Below are positions 1-5,468 of a stretch of 9,911 bases of DNA, piece after piece (the first letter of the stretch is position 1; each line of letters begins with the position of its first letter). The translations under genes were made by a program, and so were the position numbers. The notes beneath the pieces were generated by a model that was not told the DNA's origin, did no database searches, and was given only the letters and a program-made list of their open reading frames with translations. This DNA comes from Spirochaetaceae bacterium (GTDB lineage Bacteria > Spirochaetota > Spirochaetia > Treponematales > Breznakiellaceae), in assembly GCA_031273985.1 (NCBI GenBank), contig JAISQV010000039.1, positions 1 through 9,911 of the forward strand, in the 5' to 3' direction.

Positions 1-203
1 AGGAGGCCGGGGCCGAGGAGCTTGCCAGGGCGAAGGCCGAGGCTGAGGGGGTCAAGATAGGGGACCTTTTGATGCCCCTCCGGGTGGCTATTACCGGCAA
101 GCGGGTGAGCCCGCCCCTCTTCGGCTCCCTGCGCATCCTGGGCTCCGCCCGCTCCCTGGACCGGGTGGACCGCGCGCTCCGTCTTTTGGGTGGCGGGGTG
201 TAG
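1..203 (+). CDS. gltX: Glutamyl-tRNA synthetase, C-terminal end (partial)
   Basis: This frame is open from the left edge of the window (first whole codon at base 3) to a TAG at 201-203, giving 66 residues. The fragment contains 'PLRVAITGKRVSPPLFGSL' and then 'ILGSARSLDRVDRAL'. These match the end of the anticodon-binding domain of class I glutamyl-tRNA synthetases, where an alanine-leucine-threonine-glycine type motif precedes SPPLF and a closing helix with a conserved arginine. The enzyme charges tRNA-Glu with glutamate in the cytoplasm. The catalytic Rossmann domain with HIGH and KMSKS motifs lies outside the window, so activity cannot be judged, nor can a discriminating GluRS be told from a non-discriminating one. 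It is the only plus-strand gene here and converges on the sirtuin gene. Confidence 0.85.
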   Translation, partial: EAGAEELARAKAEAEGVKIGDLLMPLRVAITGKRVSPPLFGSLRILGSARSLDRVDRALRLLGGGV

Positions 204-217
204 GCGTAAAAGGCAAA

Positions 218-284
218 ACCAAGAATTTAATTACCGCGAAATCACAAAAAACCGAAGAATTTTAACCACAAAGGAACACAAAGG
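218..284. repeat. Diverged direct repeat of about 33 bp in the gltX-sirtuin spacer
   Basis: Two adjacent stretches, 218-250 and 251-284, both begin with ACC then AAGAATTT and both go on to an ACC-containing, A-rich tail ending in CACAAA. They align with a few mismatches and small gaps. The minus strand of 4325-4355 starts with a similar AGAAT-ATTAACC-GCG sequence, so this may be a dispersed element. No function can be assigned. Confidence 0.5.
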
Positions 285-367
285 CGCACTTTCCCGCTAT
301 GGACTAAAGGGAAAGTAAAGGTTTTTGTTAGAACGCTTTTTTCTTCCCTTCGTGTTCCTCCTGTGAT
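265..367. repeat. Imperfect inverted repeat spanning the spacer, with a nested hairpin
   Basis: The left arm (265-283) and the right arm (348-367) are reverse complements at 16 of 20 aligned positions; both contain a GGAACAC core in the same orientation once one arm is flipped. The right arm ends directly against the sirtuin stop codon (368-370). Inside lies the perfect hairpin at 288-316. The layout resembles a small non-autonomous palindromic element inserted between two converging genes. No protein and no target-site duplication was seen. Confidence 0.5.
288..316. repeat. Hairpin repeat, copy beside gltX (possible terminator)
   Basis: ACTTTCCC (288-295) and GGGAAAGT (309-316) form a perfect 8-bp stem around a 13-base loop. 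On the plus strand a T run (321-326) follows within about ten bases, so it could help end gltX transcription, although the T run is not immediately adjacent to the stem. The loop GCTATGG-ACTAA matches the loop of the repeats near 4240, which marks it as a member of the same family. Confidence 0.6.
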
Positions 368-1210
368 CTATGCGTTTATCCTGGACAGGCGTTGGCTTAT
401 CCCGCTGAACACAGTTTCCAGGTCTTCGAAGGTCAGTTCCGCGTTACGGTCCAGGGGCGTTTCCATGTTGTTGACGATGACGATATGGCCCCCGGCCTGG
501 AGTGTGATCTGCGGGACCGCCGCGGCGGGGTAGACCGTGAGGCTGGTACCCAGGACCAGAAGGAGGTCCGCCCGGGCGGCCAGGGTCTCCGCGTCCCGGA
601 GGGCCCGGACAGGCAGGGCTTCGCCGAAGAAGGTGATCGCCGGTTTCAGTACGCCTCCGCAGCGGCCGCAGCGGGGGAGTTCGCCCCGGCTGACGAGTTC
701 CGCCGCCTCGTCGAAGGTCATGAGATCCGGGCTTCCCAGGCCGGCTTCCGGTTTGGAGGCCGCCAGCTCTTCCACCCGTGAGAGGTCCGAACAGCGCCGG
801 CAGTAGTGCACCGACGGGGAGCCGTGAATCTCTATGACCCGGCGGCTCCCGCCCTTCTGGTGGAGCAGGTCTATGTTTTGGGTGATGACTCCCGCCAGGA
901 GGCCCCTCTCTTCAAGTTTTCCCAGGGTGAGGTGCACTATCGAGGCTTCCTTGTCCCGGAGATTGTAGATGAAGTCCCTGGATTGTTCGTAGTAAAAGGA
1001 CGGGTCCCGGTTGAAGTACGCTATGTCAAATAGCTTTTCCGCGTCCATTTCCTTGTAAAGGCCGTTTTTCCCCCGGAAGTCCCGAATTCCCGAGAGGGTG
1101 CTGACCCCCGCCCCGGTAAGGGCCGCGCAAGTCTTTGCGCTCCGGATCAATTCCCAGAGCCGGTCCAGGGGCTCCCCGCGTTCCGCGCCCGGTTCTTCAT
1201 GTTCCGGCAT
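368..1210 (-). CDS. NAD-dependent protein deacylase, sirtuin (Sir2) family
   Basis: The gene encodes 280 residues. Sirtuins remove acyl groups from lysine side chains, consuming NAD+ and releasing nicotinamide and O-acyl-ADP-ribose, usually in the cytoplasm. Visible motifs in order are the NAD-binding GAGVST (33-38) with SGIRDFRG (40-47), TQNID (110-114), catalytic His129 in IEIHGS, zinc ligands Cys137/Cys140 and Cys181/Cys184, FGE (195-197), GTSL (221-224) and the late IVNN (245-248). All catalytic and zinc residues are present, so it should be active. The usual Pro of SGIPDFRG is Arg43. I see no clean YxxR pair of the desuccinylase class, so acyl preference is open. The reading frame runs upstream to 1294, but those 28 codons lie inside the ankyrin gene and look unlike protein; the ATG at 1208-1210, giving MPEHEE, is chosen. 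It overlaps the ankyrin gene by 14 bp, suggesting coupled translation. A GGAG lies 13 bases upstream, rather far. Confidence 0.93.
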   Translation of the reverse strand: MPEHEEPGAERGEPLDRLWELIRSAKTCAALTGAGVSTLSGIRDFRGKNGLYKEMDAEKLFDIAYFNRDPSFYYEQSRDFIYNLRDKEASIVHLTLGKLEERGLLAGVITQNIDLLHQKGGSRRVIEIHGSPSVHYCRRCSDLSRVEELAASKPEAGLGSPDLMTFDEAAELVSRGELPRCGRCGGVLKPAITFFGEALPVRALRDAETLAARADLLLVLGTSLTVYPAAAVPQITLQAGGHIVIVNNMETPLDRNAELTFEDLETVFSGISQRLSRINA

Positions 1211-2093
1211 ATTTTTCAAAGAGCTCCAGTATGTTGGGTTTGTTGAACAGGGCCGCGTAGCGCCGGGCGCTGGCCCCCAGCGCGTCCGGCGCATCGGCGT
1301 CGGCCCCCGCCCGGAGGAGAAGCTCCACCAGGTTCTCGTCGGCGAGGCCCACGGAGATGATCAGCGCCGATTGGCCGTCCTTGCTTTTCAGGTTGAGGTC
1401 CGCCCCCGCATCGAGGAGCAAGGCGGCTATGTCCCGGTGTTTTCCGAGGGCGCAGTCTATCAGGGCGGGGCCGCCCCGGTCCTGGGCCACCGCGTTCACC
1501 TCCGCCCCGGCCTCGATGAGGACCGCCGCGGTTTCCAGGTCCCCCGCACGGGAGGCAAGGCTGAGGAGGGGCACCCCGGCCCGGTCCCGGATGTTGGGGG
1601 AAAGCCCCCCCTGGAGGAAGCGTTTGACCGCCCCGGCCTTTCCCTCCCGGGCGCACTGGGCGAAGGCTTCTTCCCCGTAGGGGATTCCCATGCCGAGCAG
1701 CGCCTCCCGGGCCTCCTCGAAATCCGCCCGCTGTTTCCAGCCCGGAAGTTCCGCTTCCAGAAAGGCAGCGAATTCCGCCTCCGTTGCGATGGGTTTTGCG
1801 TGGGAAAAGAGGGCGCCGGGATAGATCTGCGGCGGCCCATAGACGATGAGGGGCAGCGCCCCCGGACGGCAGAATCCCGCCAGGTAGGAGACCCAGGGGC
1901 TGGAGAAACCCTCCGGGGGGAGGATCACAATGTAACGCATACTGCCGGAGAGGCTGTCTTCCAGGGCGCCGCTGCCCGCCCAGCCCTTCCCCACAGCTAT
2001 CGCGGAAACAGGAATCTTGTGTTTTTTGACAAGTTTTACCAGCGCCCTGGCGGTCTTCGCTTCTTCTTCACGGTGAAGAACTGCAATTTCCAT
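1197..2093 (-). CDS. Ankyrin-repeat protein with a TIR-like N-terminal region
   Basis: The gene encodes 298 residues with no signal peptide or membrane segment, so it is probably cytoplasmic. Residues about 143-298 are four to five ankyrin repeats, shown by repeated patterns such as GDLETAAVLIEAGAEVN (184-200), HRDIAALLLDAGADLN (219-234) and NLVELLLRAGADADA (254-268). Ankyrin repeats bind other proteins. Residues 1-105 begin with a beta strand (IAVLH), a charged helix and a second strand (VSAIAVG). They continue with LEDSLSGSMRYIVILPP (44-60) and FSSPWVSYLAGF (63-74), then PLIVYGPP. This order resembles a TIR fold, in which a helix precedes IVVLS and SxWC..EL. Where the catalytic glutamate would follow the tryptophan, I read leucine or tyrosine, so NADase activity is unlikely if this is a TIR domain. 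The start is 20 bp after the potD-like stop and lacks a strong ribosome-binding site, and the end overlaps the sirtuin start. Ankyrin repeats are certain; the TIR reading is an inference. Confidence 0.85.
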   Translation of the reverse strand: MEIAVLHREEEAKTARALVKLVKKHKIPVSAIAVGKGWAGSGALEDSLSGSMRYIVILPPEGFSSPWVSYLAGFCRPGALPLIVYGPPQIYPGALFSHAKPIATEAEFAAFLEAELPGWKQRADFEEAREALLGMGIPYGEEAFAQCAREGKAGAVKRFLQGGLSPNIRDRAGVPLLSLASRAGDLETAAVLIEAGAEVNAVAQDRGGPALIDCALGKHRDIAALLLDAGADLNLKSKDGQSALIISVGLADENLVELLLRAGADADAPDALGASARRYAALFNKPNILELFEKYAGT

Positions 2094-2113
2094 GGTTACG
2101 CCACGATTCGGCG

Positions 2114-3163
2114 TTAGCGCCGTGCCCGCTCTACCGCCGCCCTGAAATCATTCCAAATGCGCATATGGGCGTCTTCCGCTTCCTGATCGATGTTGAAGAG
2201 GAATTCAAAATTCCGGTAATTCGGCATGATGAGGTACTGCCGGAGTTCGGGTGTTATGTACTGTTCCGATGCCTTGAAGGTACAGTAGTAGCCCAGGTAT
2301 TCGAAGCACGCCGCGCCCCGTTTGGGGTCCAGGATAAAGTTGAGGAAGCGGTGCGCCGCCGCCGGATTGGAAGCGCCGGAAGCGATAAAGGCCGGCATGA
2401 TGCCGAAGCCTATGCCCTCCCGGGGGTACACCACCCTAAGGTTGGGGTTGGCTACACGCGCCTTGTTTACCGAGTCGGTATACATGATTCCCGCGTAGAT
2501 ATTGCCATTGAGAATTTCCTCCCCCAGGGCCCCCGTGTCGTCTATGATGCGGACATTCGGCGCCAGGGAGAGGAGGCGCTGCCCGGCGGCGTTGATCTCT
2601 CCCACATCTTCCACATTGAAGCTCTTTCCCATGGTTTGAAGGGCAAAGCCGTTGACGATGCGGTAGTTGCCTATGATCCCCACCCGGTTTCGCAAGGCCG
2701 GATTCCAGAGGTCCGAATATCCCCGTATGATAAGGTTCACCTTGGCCGGATCGTAGAGTATCGTCAGAATCCCTGAGCCGTAGGGTACCGTGTACTCATT
2801 ATTGGGATCGTAGAAGTGATACTGGAAGGTGGGATTGATATTGCTCCAGTTTGGGATGCTGCCGAGGTTGAGCTTTTGGGCCAGGCCAAGCTGGATGGCG
2901 AATTCCACGATATAATCATCGCCGATAACCAGATCGCAGCCGGCTCCATTGGCCTCTTCCAGGGCCTCAAGTATCTCTTCGTTGTACACGGCGGAGCGGA
3001 ATACCACATTGATGCCCGTTTCCCGGGTGAATTCGCTGATGATCTCCGGGGGAAACATCTCCTCAAAGGTCAAAATGACCAATTCATTGTTGTTCTGGGC
3101 TTGCAGGGGAAAAGCAAAGAGGCCGCCGAGGACCAAAACCACCCATAAAGCAATTTTTTTCAT
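2114..3163 (-). CDS. PotD-like periplasmic substrate-binding protein
   Basis: The gene encodes 349 residues. The N-terminus MKKIALWVVLVLGG...FPLQA is a Sec signal peptide with likely cleavage after Ala22; there is no lipobox cysteine. The mature protein aligns along its length with bacterial spermidine/putrescine-binding PotD. Shared parts include FPPEIISEFTRETGINV (37-53), CDLVIGDDYIV (76-86), a YDPNN..T.PYG stretch (118-129), DLWNPALRNRVGII (151-164), GEEILNGNIYAGIM (214-227) and HRFLNFILDP (271-280). Proteins of this family deliver ligand to a PotABC-type ABC importer. No ATPase or permease lies next to it, so a partner must be elsewhere if there is one. Several polyamine-contact positions known in E. 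coli PotD are changed here, so I do not assign polyamines as ligand. AAGGAG (3169-3174) sits five bases before the ATG. The ankyrin and sirtuin genes follow at close spacing. The 49-bp gap from the upstream double-psi barrel gene leaves a shared transcript possible. Confidence 0.88.
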   Translation of the reverse strand: MKKIALWVVLVLGGLFAFPLQAQNNNELVILTFEEMFPPEIISEFTRETGINVVFRSAVYNEEILEALEEANGAGCDLVIGDDYIVEFAIQLGLAQKLNLGSIPNWSNINPTFQYHFYDPNNEYTVPYGSGILTILYDPAKVNLIIRGYSDLWNPALRNRVGIIGNYRIVNGFALQTMGKSFNVEDVGEINAAGQRLLSLAPNVRIIDDTGALGEEILNGNIYAGIMYTDSVNKARVANPNLRVVYPREGIGFGIMPAFIASGASNPAAAHRFLNFILDPKRGAACFEYLGYYCTFKASEQYITPELRQYLIMPNYRNFEFLFNIDQEAEDAHMRIWNDFRAAVERARR

Positions 3164-3212
3164 AGTATCTCCTTGGTTTACTTTTATGGTACGCTGAACC
3201 GCACCTTTTAGG

Positions 3213-3848
3213 TTAATTCACCGATTCCAGGGTTATTTCCGCCGGGCTGATGCCGCTTCTATCGAAGCGCAGCCCCAGTTGTTCGGCGGCAGACCGGGAA
3301 ACCGACACGATTCGGGTCTGGGAAGCCCTGAGCCGGGTGCCGACCGTAACGGCGAGCTGCCTGCCGTTGCTGCGGTTGGTTATGCGGAGTTTGGTTCCCA
3401 TGGCCAGGGACGGATGTCCGACGTGGAGGTTGTTGGGGGCGTCGTTCCAAAGTTCCGTATACCCGGTCTGAAAGAATTTGCGCATACCCGATGCGGTGGC
3501 CCTGAGGGAGCGGGGCCTGTTTTCTCTGGGTATCTCTTCAATCTTTACGGGGGTAAAGCCGACTTCGTTCATTCCCAGGGCGCGGGCGCCGTCCATGGAA
3601 ATGTCTATGATCCATCGGGAATCCCTGGGGATGCGCCCGCCGATTTGCACTGTTGTCTGCACATTGTTAAGGAGGTTGGTCACCTTGAGCTGGGTTCCGA
3701 AAGGGTATGTGGCATGGGAAGCATAAAGACCGGAGCTGTTTTCATCGCCGTACCAGCTCCCCAGGCCCTCTGTCGCCGCGGCCGTCTGCGCAAAGCCCGG
3801 CAGCAACATTACAAGCCCCAGCAAACCAATCAAAAAGAATCTTTTCAT
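3213..3848 (-). CDS. Secreted protein with two RlpA-like double-psi beta-barrel domains
   Basis: The gene encodes 211 residues. Residues 1-20 (MKRFFLIGLLGLVMLLPGFA) form a Sec signal peptide; there is no lipobox, unlike lipoprotein RlpA. Domain 1 (about 28-105) has GSWYG (30-34), YASHATYPFGTQLKVTN (42-58) and WIIDISMDGARALGM (79-93). It thus keeps the histidine (His45) and aspartate (Asp82) that matter in RlpA lytic transglycosylases. Domain 2 (about 115-208) repeats the pattern, with VGHPSLAMGTKLRITN (143-158) and RIVSVSRSAAEQLGL (179-193). It keeps His145 but has Ser182 where the aspartate should be. RlpA enzymes cut glycan strands lacking stem peptides in the periplasm. Domain 1 may do this and domain 2 may only bind or be structural. 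There is no SPOR domain. A GTG start three codons upstream is possible, but it lies inside the strong GAGGTGA ribosome-binding site, so the ATG at 3846-3848 is chosen. Confidence 0.85.
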   Translation of the reverse strand: MKRFFLIGLLGLVMLLPGFAQTAAATEGLGSWYGDENSSGLYASHATYPFGTQLKVTNLLNNVQTTVQIGGRIPRDSRWIIDISMDGARALGMNEVGFTPVKIEEIPRENRPRSLRATASGMRKFFQTGYTELWNDAPNNLHVGHPSLAMGTKLRITNRSNGRQLAVTVGTRLRASQTRIVSVSRSAAEQLGLRFDRSGISPAEITLESVN

Positions 3849-3853
3849 TCCGA

Positions 3854-3860
3854 TCACCTC
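3854..3860 (-). promoter_or_regulatory. Shine-Dalgarno site that decides the start of the double-psi barrel gene
   Basis: Read on the minus strand this is GAGGTGA, five bases before the ATG at 3846-3848. The alternative in-frame GTG (3855-3857) is part of this site and has no ribosome-binding site of its own, so the ATG is the better start. Confidence 0.75.
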
Positions 3861-3890
3861 ACGAATATCTCGGTTTCTTTCTCAAATCTT

Positions 3891-3896
3891 ATCATA
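3891..3896 (-). promoter_or_regulatory. Possible -10 element upstream of the double-psi barrel gene
   Basis: The minus strand reads TATGAT here (consensus TATAAT), about 42 bases before the chosen start codon, in a locally AT-rich patch. No good -35 match was found at 16-18 bases further upstream, so this is only a candidate promoter. Confidence 0.25.
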
Positions 3897-4034
3897 ACTG
3901 CTCAAGATGAGAAAAGACAGTACCGCGTGGCGCCATCACCGGAAAAACGGCTTCTCTTCGGAGAATATCGCCGATAATCAGGAATTCGGGCGCGGAAGAG
4001 GGTAAAGAGCAGCGGGAAGATAAAAGGGGCGCAT

Positions 4035-4057
4035 CCCCGGCCCGTTCCGGGCCGGGG
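4035..4057. repeat. Perfect 10-bp GC hairpin
   Basis: CCCCGGCCCG (4035-4044) and CGGGCCGGGG (4048-4057) pair perfectly around a 3-base loop. On the minus strand, the direction of transcription, CCCCTTTTAT follows within about fifteen bases. This makes it the best, though imperfect, terminator candidate for the operon on its right. Confidence 0.6.
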
Positions 4058-4076
4058 ACCGGGCTATCGCTCCAAT

Positions 4077-4103
4077 CTTTTATGCCCGTACCGGGCATAA
4101 AAG
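4077..4103. repeat. Perfect 12-bp hairpin
   Basis: CTTTTATGCCCG (4077-4088) and CGGGCATAAAAG (4092-4103) pair perfectly around a 3-base loop. The stem carries A runs on one side and T runs on the other, as bidirectional terminators can, but there is no free U run beyond the stem in either direction. Confidence 0.6.
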
Positions 4104-4127
4104 GATTTCCGCTCTATCCCTTGCGCG

Positions 4128-4153
4128 GCTGAAAACCGCAAGCGGTTTTCAGC
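4128..4153. repeat. Perfect 12-bp hairpin with a minimal loop
   Basis: GCTGAAAACCGC (4128-4139) and GCGGTTTTCAGC (4142-4153) are exact reverse complements separated by AA, so the real loop is probably CAAG. It is the third perfect palindrome in about 120 bp. No U run follows on either strand. Confidence 0.6.
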
Positions 4154-4200
4154 ACGGGGGGCAGCGCCCGCTGAGCGTTTACTTACCCAAGAAGAATAAC

Positions 4201-4306
4201 CGCTTTTCCATTAGTATTGAAGGAAAAGTAGACCTCACTTTTCCGCTATGGAACTAAGGAAAAGTAGACCTCACTTTTCCGCTACGGGTTAAGGAAAAGC
4301 AGAGCT
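4201..4306. repeat. Tandem array of a roughly 36-bp palindromic unit
   Basis: Two near-identical units begin with GGAAAAGTAGACCTCAC at 4222 (36 bp) and 4258 (35 bp). A third, truncated and diverged unit begins at 4293, and a degenerate half unit lies at 4201-4221. Within a unit GGAAAAGT pairs with ACTTTTCC over 7 bases (4222-4229 with 4237-4244). The same ACTTTTCC can instead pair with the GGAAAAGT of the next unit over 13 bases (4237-4244 with 4258-4265), so alternative stems exclude each other. The unit is a close relative of the hairpin at 288-316. Confidence 0.7.
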
Positions 4307-4324
4307 TTTACCCGAAATCCCCGC

Positions 4325-4355
4325 TTTTGTCTGTGCTGTCCGCGGTTAATATTCT
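4325..4355 (-). repeat. Flank sequence similar to the gltX-side repeat
   Basis: On the minus strand this begins AGAATATTAACCGCGG and ends in CACAGACAAAAG. It resembles the AGAATTTTAACCACA...CACAAAG sequence at 256-283. At both loci it lies next to the ACTTTYCC palindrome, which suggests that flank and palindrome belong to one composite repeat. The similarity is partial. Confidence 0.35.
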
Positions 4356-4415
4356 CTTCGCCCTACTCACAGTTTGTTAGCAGGCAAAATGCCGGGGCCT
4401 GCCATCCGGGGCGGC

Positions 4416-5468
4416 TCATTCGCCCCCGATGCGGATCAGCACCTTGATGTGGGCTTCCCCATGGGCGAGAAGTTCCTCGAAGCCGTTGCGGACCAGGGTG
4501 TCCAGCGTTACTTCCCCGGTGATGAGGCGCTCGGCGTCAACCGCGCCGCCGGCGAGGAGCCCCAGGGCCGGGGCGATCTCATCAACGTGGGCCTGGGAGG
4601 TGAAGAGCCGGCGCTCCCCCTCCTGGAAGTCGTTCATCCTGAAGACCGGGGGCTTTTCGTAGACCCCCATGACCATGAGGGCCCCGGAGGGTTTGAGTAT
4701 GTCCAGGCAGGAATCCAGGGAGGACTGGAGGCCCACGCACTCGTAGGCTATGTCTGCCGCCCCGCCGAAACGGGCCCGCACCGCCTCCCGCAGATTCTCC
4801 GCCCCGGCGTCCACGTAGACGCCGCCGCAGGATTCAACCAGTTCCCGCCGGGCATTGCCCATTCCCGCCACCAGGATGCGGCCCGCCCCGGCCTCACGGG
4901 AGGCGAAGAAGCAGGCCAGGCCAATGACACCGGGCCCGACCACGGCTACATCCCTGCCGGAAATATCCCCCAGGAGCCGGGCCGCGTGGAGGCCGCAGGC
5001 CAGGGGCTCCGCCAGCACCGCGTGCCTGAGGCTCAGGCCGGGGGGCACGGGGAAGAGCCGGGCCGCCTCAATGCTCACATACTCGGCAAAGGCCCCGTCC
5101 CGGCTCACGCCCACAAAGCCCAGTTTTTCGCAAATATTGTAGCGTCCCCGGCGGCAGGCTTCGCAGGCACCGCAGGAGAGGGTCCCGTTGGCCGTAACCC
5201 GGTCGCCCCTGCGCCAATGCTCTACCCCCGGCCCGGTTTCGGCAATGATTCCGGCAAATTCGTGGCCCAGGATCAGCGGGGCGGTGCGGCCCGTCAGCCG
5301 GTGGGGTTTCGTAACGGGGATAAAGTTGGGCCCCGTGTATTCGTGGCGGTCGGTCCCGCATATCCCCGCCCAGGCAACCCGGATCAGCACATGGCCGGGG
5401 GGAAGCTCCGGCAGGGGCGCGTCGACTATCCGTATATCCTTGCGGCCGTACCACATCGCGGCTTTCAT
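4416..5468 (-). CDS. Zinc-dependent medium-chain dehydrogenase, (R,R)-2,3-butanediol dehydrogenase-like
   Basis: The gene encodes 350 residues, the normal length for the family. Enzymes of this group interconvert secondary alcohols and ketones with a nicotinamide cofactor, for example 2,3-butanediol and acetoin. Catalytic zinc ligands are visible at Cys37 (GICGTD), His69-Glu70 (GHEF) and Glu154. Structural zinc ligands are Cys99, Cys102, Cys105 and Cys113. The Rossmann motif is GPGVIG (178-183). The N-terminal MKAAMWYGRKDIRI and the segments CGTDRHEY, FIPVTKPHRLTG and YNICEKLGFVGVS match the butanediol dehydrogenase subgroup better than threonine or sorbitol dehydrogenases, though those remain possible. 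After the second Rossmann strand, where NAD enzymes usually carry Asp or Glu, it has AGMGNARRE (201-209). This hints at NADP(H) use. Its ATG overlaps the livF stop in an ATGA (5465-5468) and has a GAGGAG ribosome-binding site, so it is translated as the last gene of the liv operon. Confidence 0.9.
   Translation of the reverse strand: MKAAMWYGRKDIRIVDAPLPELPPGHVLIRVAWAGICGTDRHEYTGPNFIPVTKPHRLTGRTAPLILGHEFAGIIAETGPGVEHWRRGDRVTANGTLSCGACEACRRGRYNICEKLGFVGVSRDGAFAEYVSIEAARLFPVPPGLSLRHAVLAEPLACGLHAARLLGDISGRDVAVVGPGVIGLACFFASREAGAGRILVAGMGNARRELVESCGGVYVDAGAENLREAVRARFGGAADIAYECVGLQSSLDSCLDILKPSGALMVMGVYEKPPVFRMNDFQEGERRLFTSQAHVDEIAPALGLLAGGAVDAERLITGEVTLDTLVRNGFEELLAHGEAHIKVLIRIGGE

Larger units (their letters stand above)
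3861..4415. other. Repeat-rich intergenic region between the liv-dehydrogenase operon and the double-psi barrel gene
   Basis: About 550 bp lie between the stop of the dehydrogenase and the next gene, with no convincing coding region. A 68-codon frame at 3892-4098 (minus) runs through the hairpins and looks random. The region contains three perfect GC-rich or mixed hairpins (4035-4153), a small CAGCG/CGCTG palindrome (4162-4173), a tandem palindromic array (4201-4306) and a sequence similar to the gltX-side repeat (4325-4355). Because all flanking genes run leftward, it is at once the 3' end of the liv operon transcript and the upstream region of the double-psi barrel gene. Some hairpins may end transcription or protect the 3' end, but none has a classical adjacent U run. 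Confidence 0.7.

Noticed and set aside
1211..1294. N-terminal extension of the sirtuin
   Set aside because: These 28 codons lie within the ankyrin gene and look unlike a sirtuin N-terminus; the ATG at 1208-1210 fits the family length.
368..2093. A Thoeris-type defence locus
   Set aside because: The Sir2 protein is a zinc-type deacylase without a SLOG-like sensor domain, and the TIR-like region appears to lack its catalytic glutamate, so a defence system is not supported by the sequence; kept only as a question in the findings.
1098..2117. Long plus-strand open frame opposite the ankyrin gene
   Set aside because: It is an antisense shadow in GC-rich DNA: glycine/arginine/proline-rich, no family features, while the opposite strand encodes clear ankyrin repeats and sirtuin start.
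3892..4098. Small minus-strand protein of 68 codons
   Set aside because: It runs straight through two perfect hairpins, has no convincing ribosome-binding site, and its sequence looks like random proline/arginine/serine-rich translation.
4201..4306. CRISPR array, because of the 36-bp period
   Set aside because: The whole period is repeat; there are no variable spacers, only about two to three units, and no cas genes in the window.
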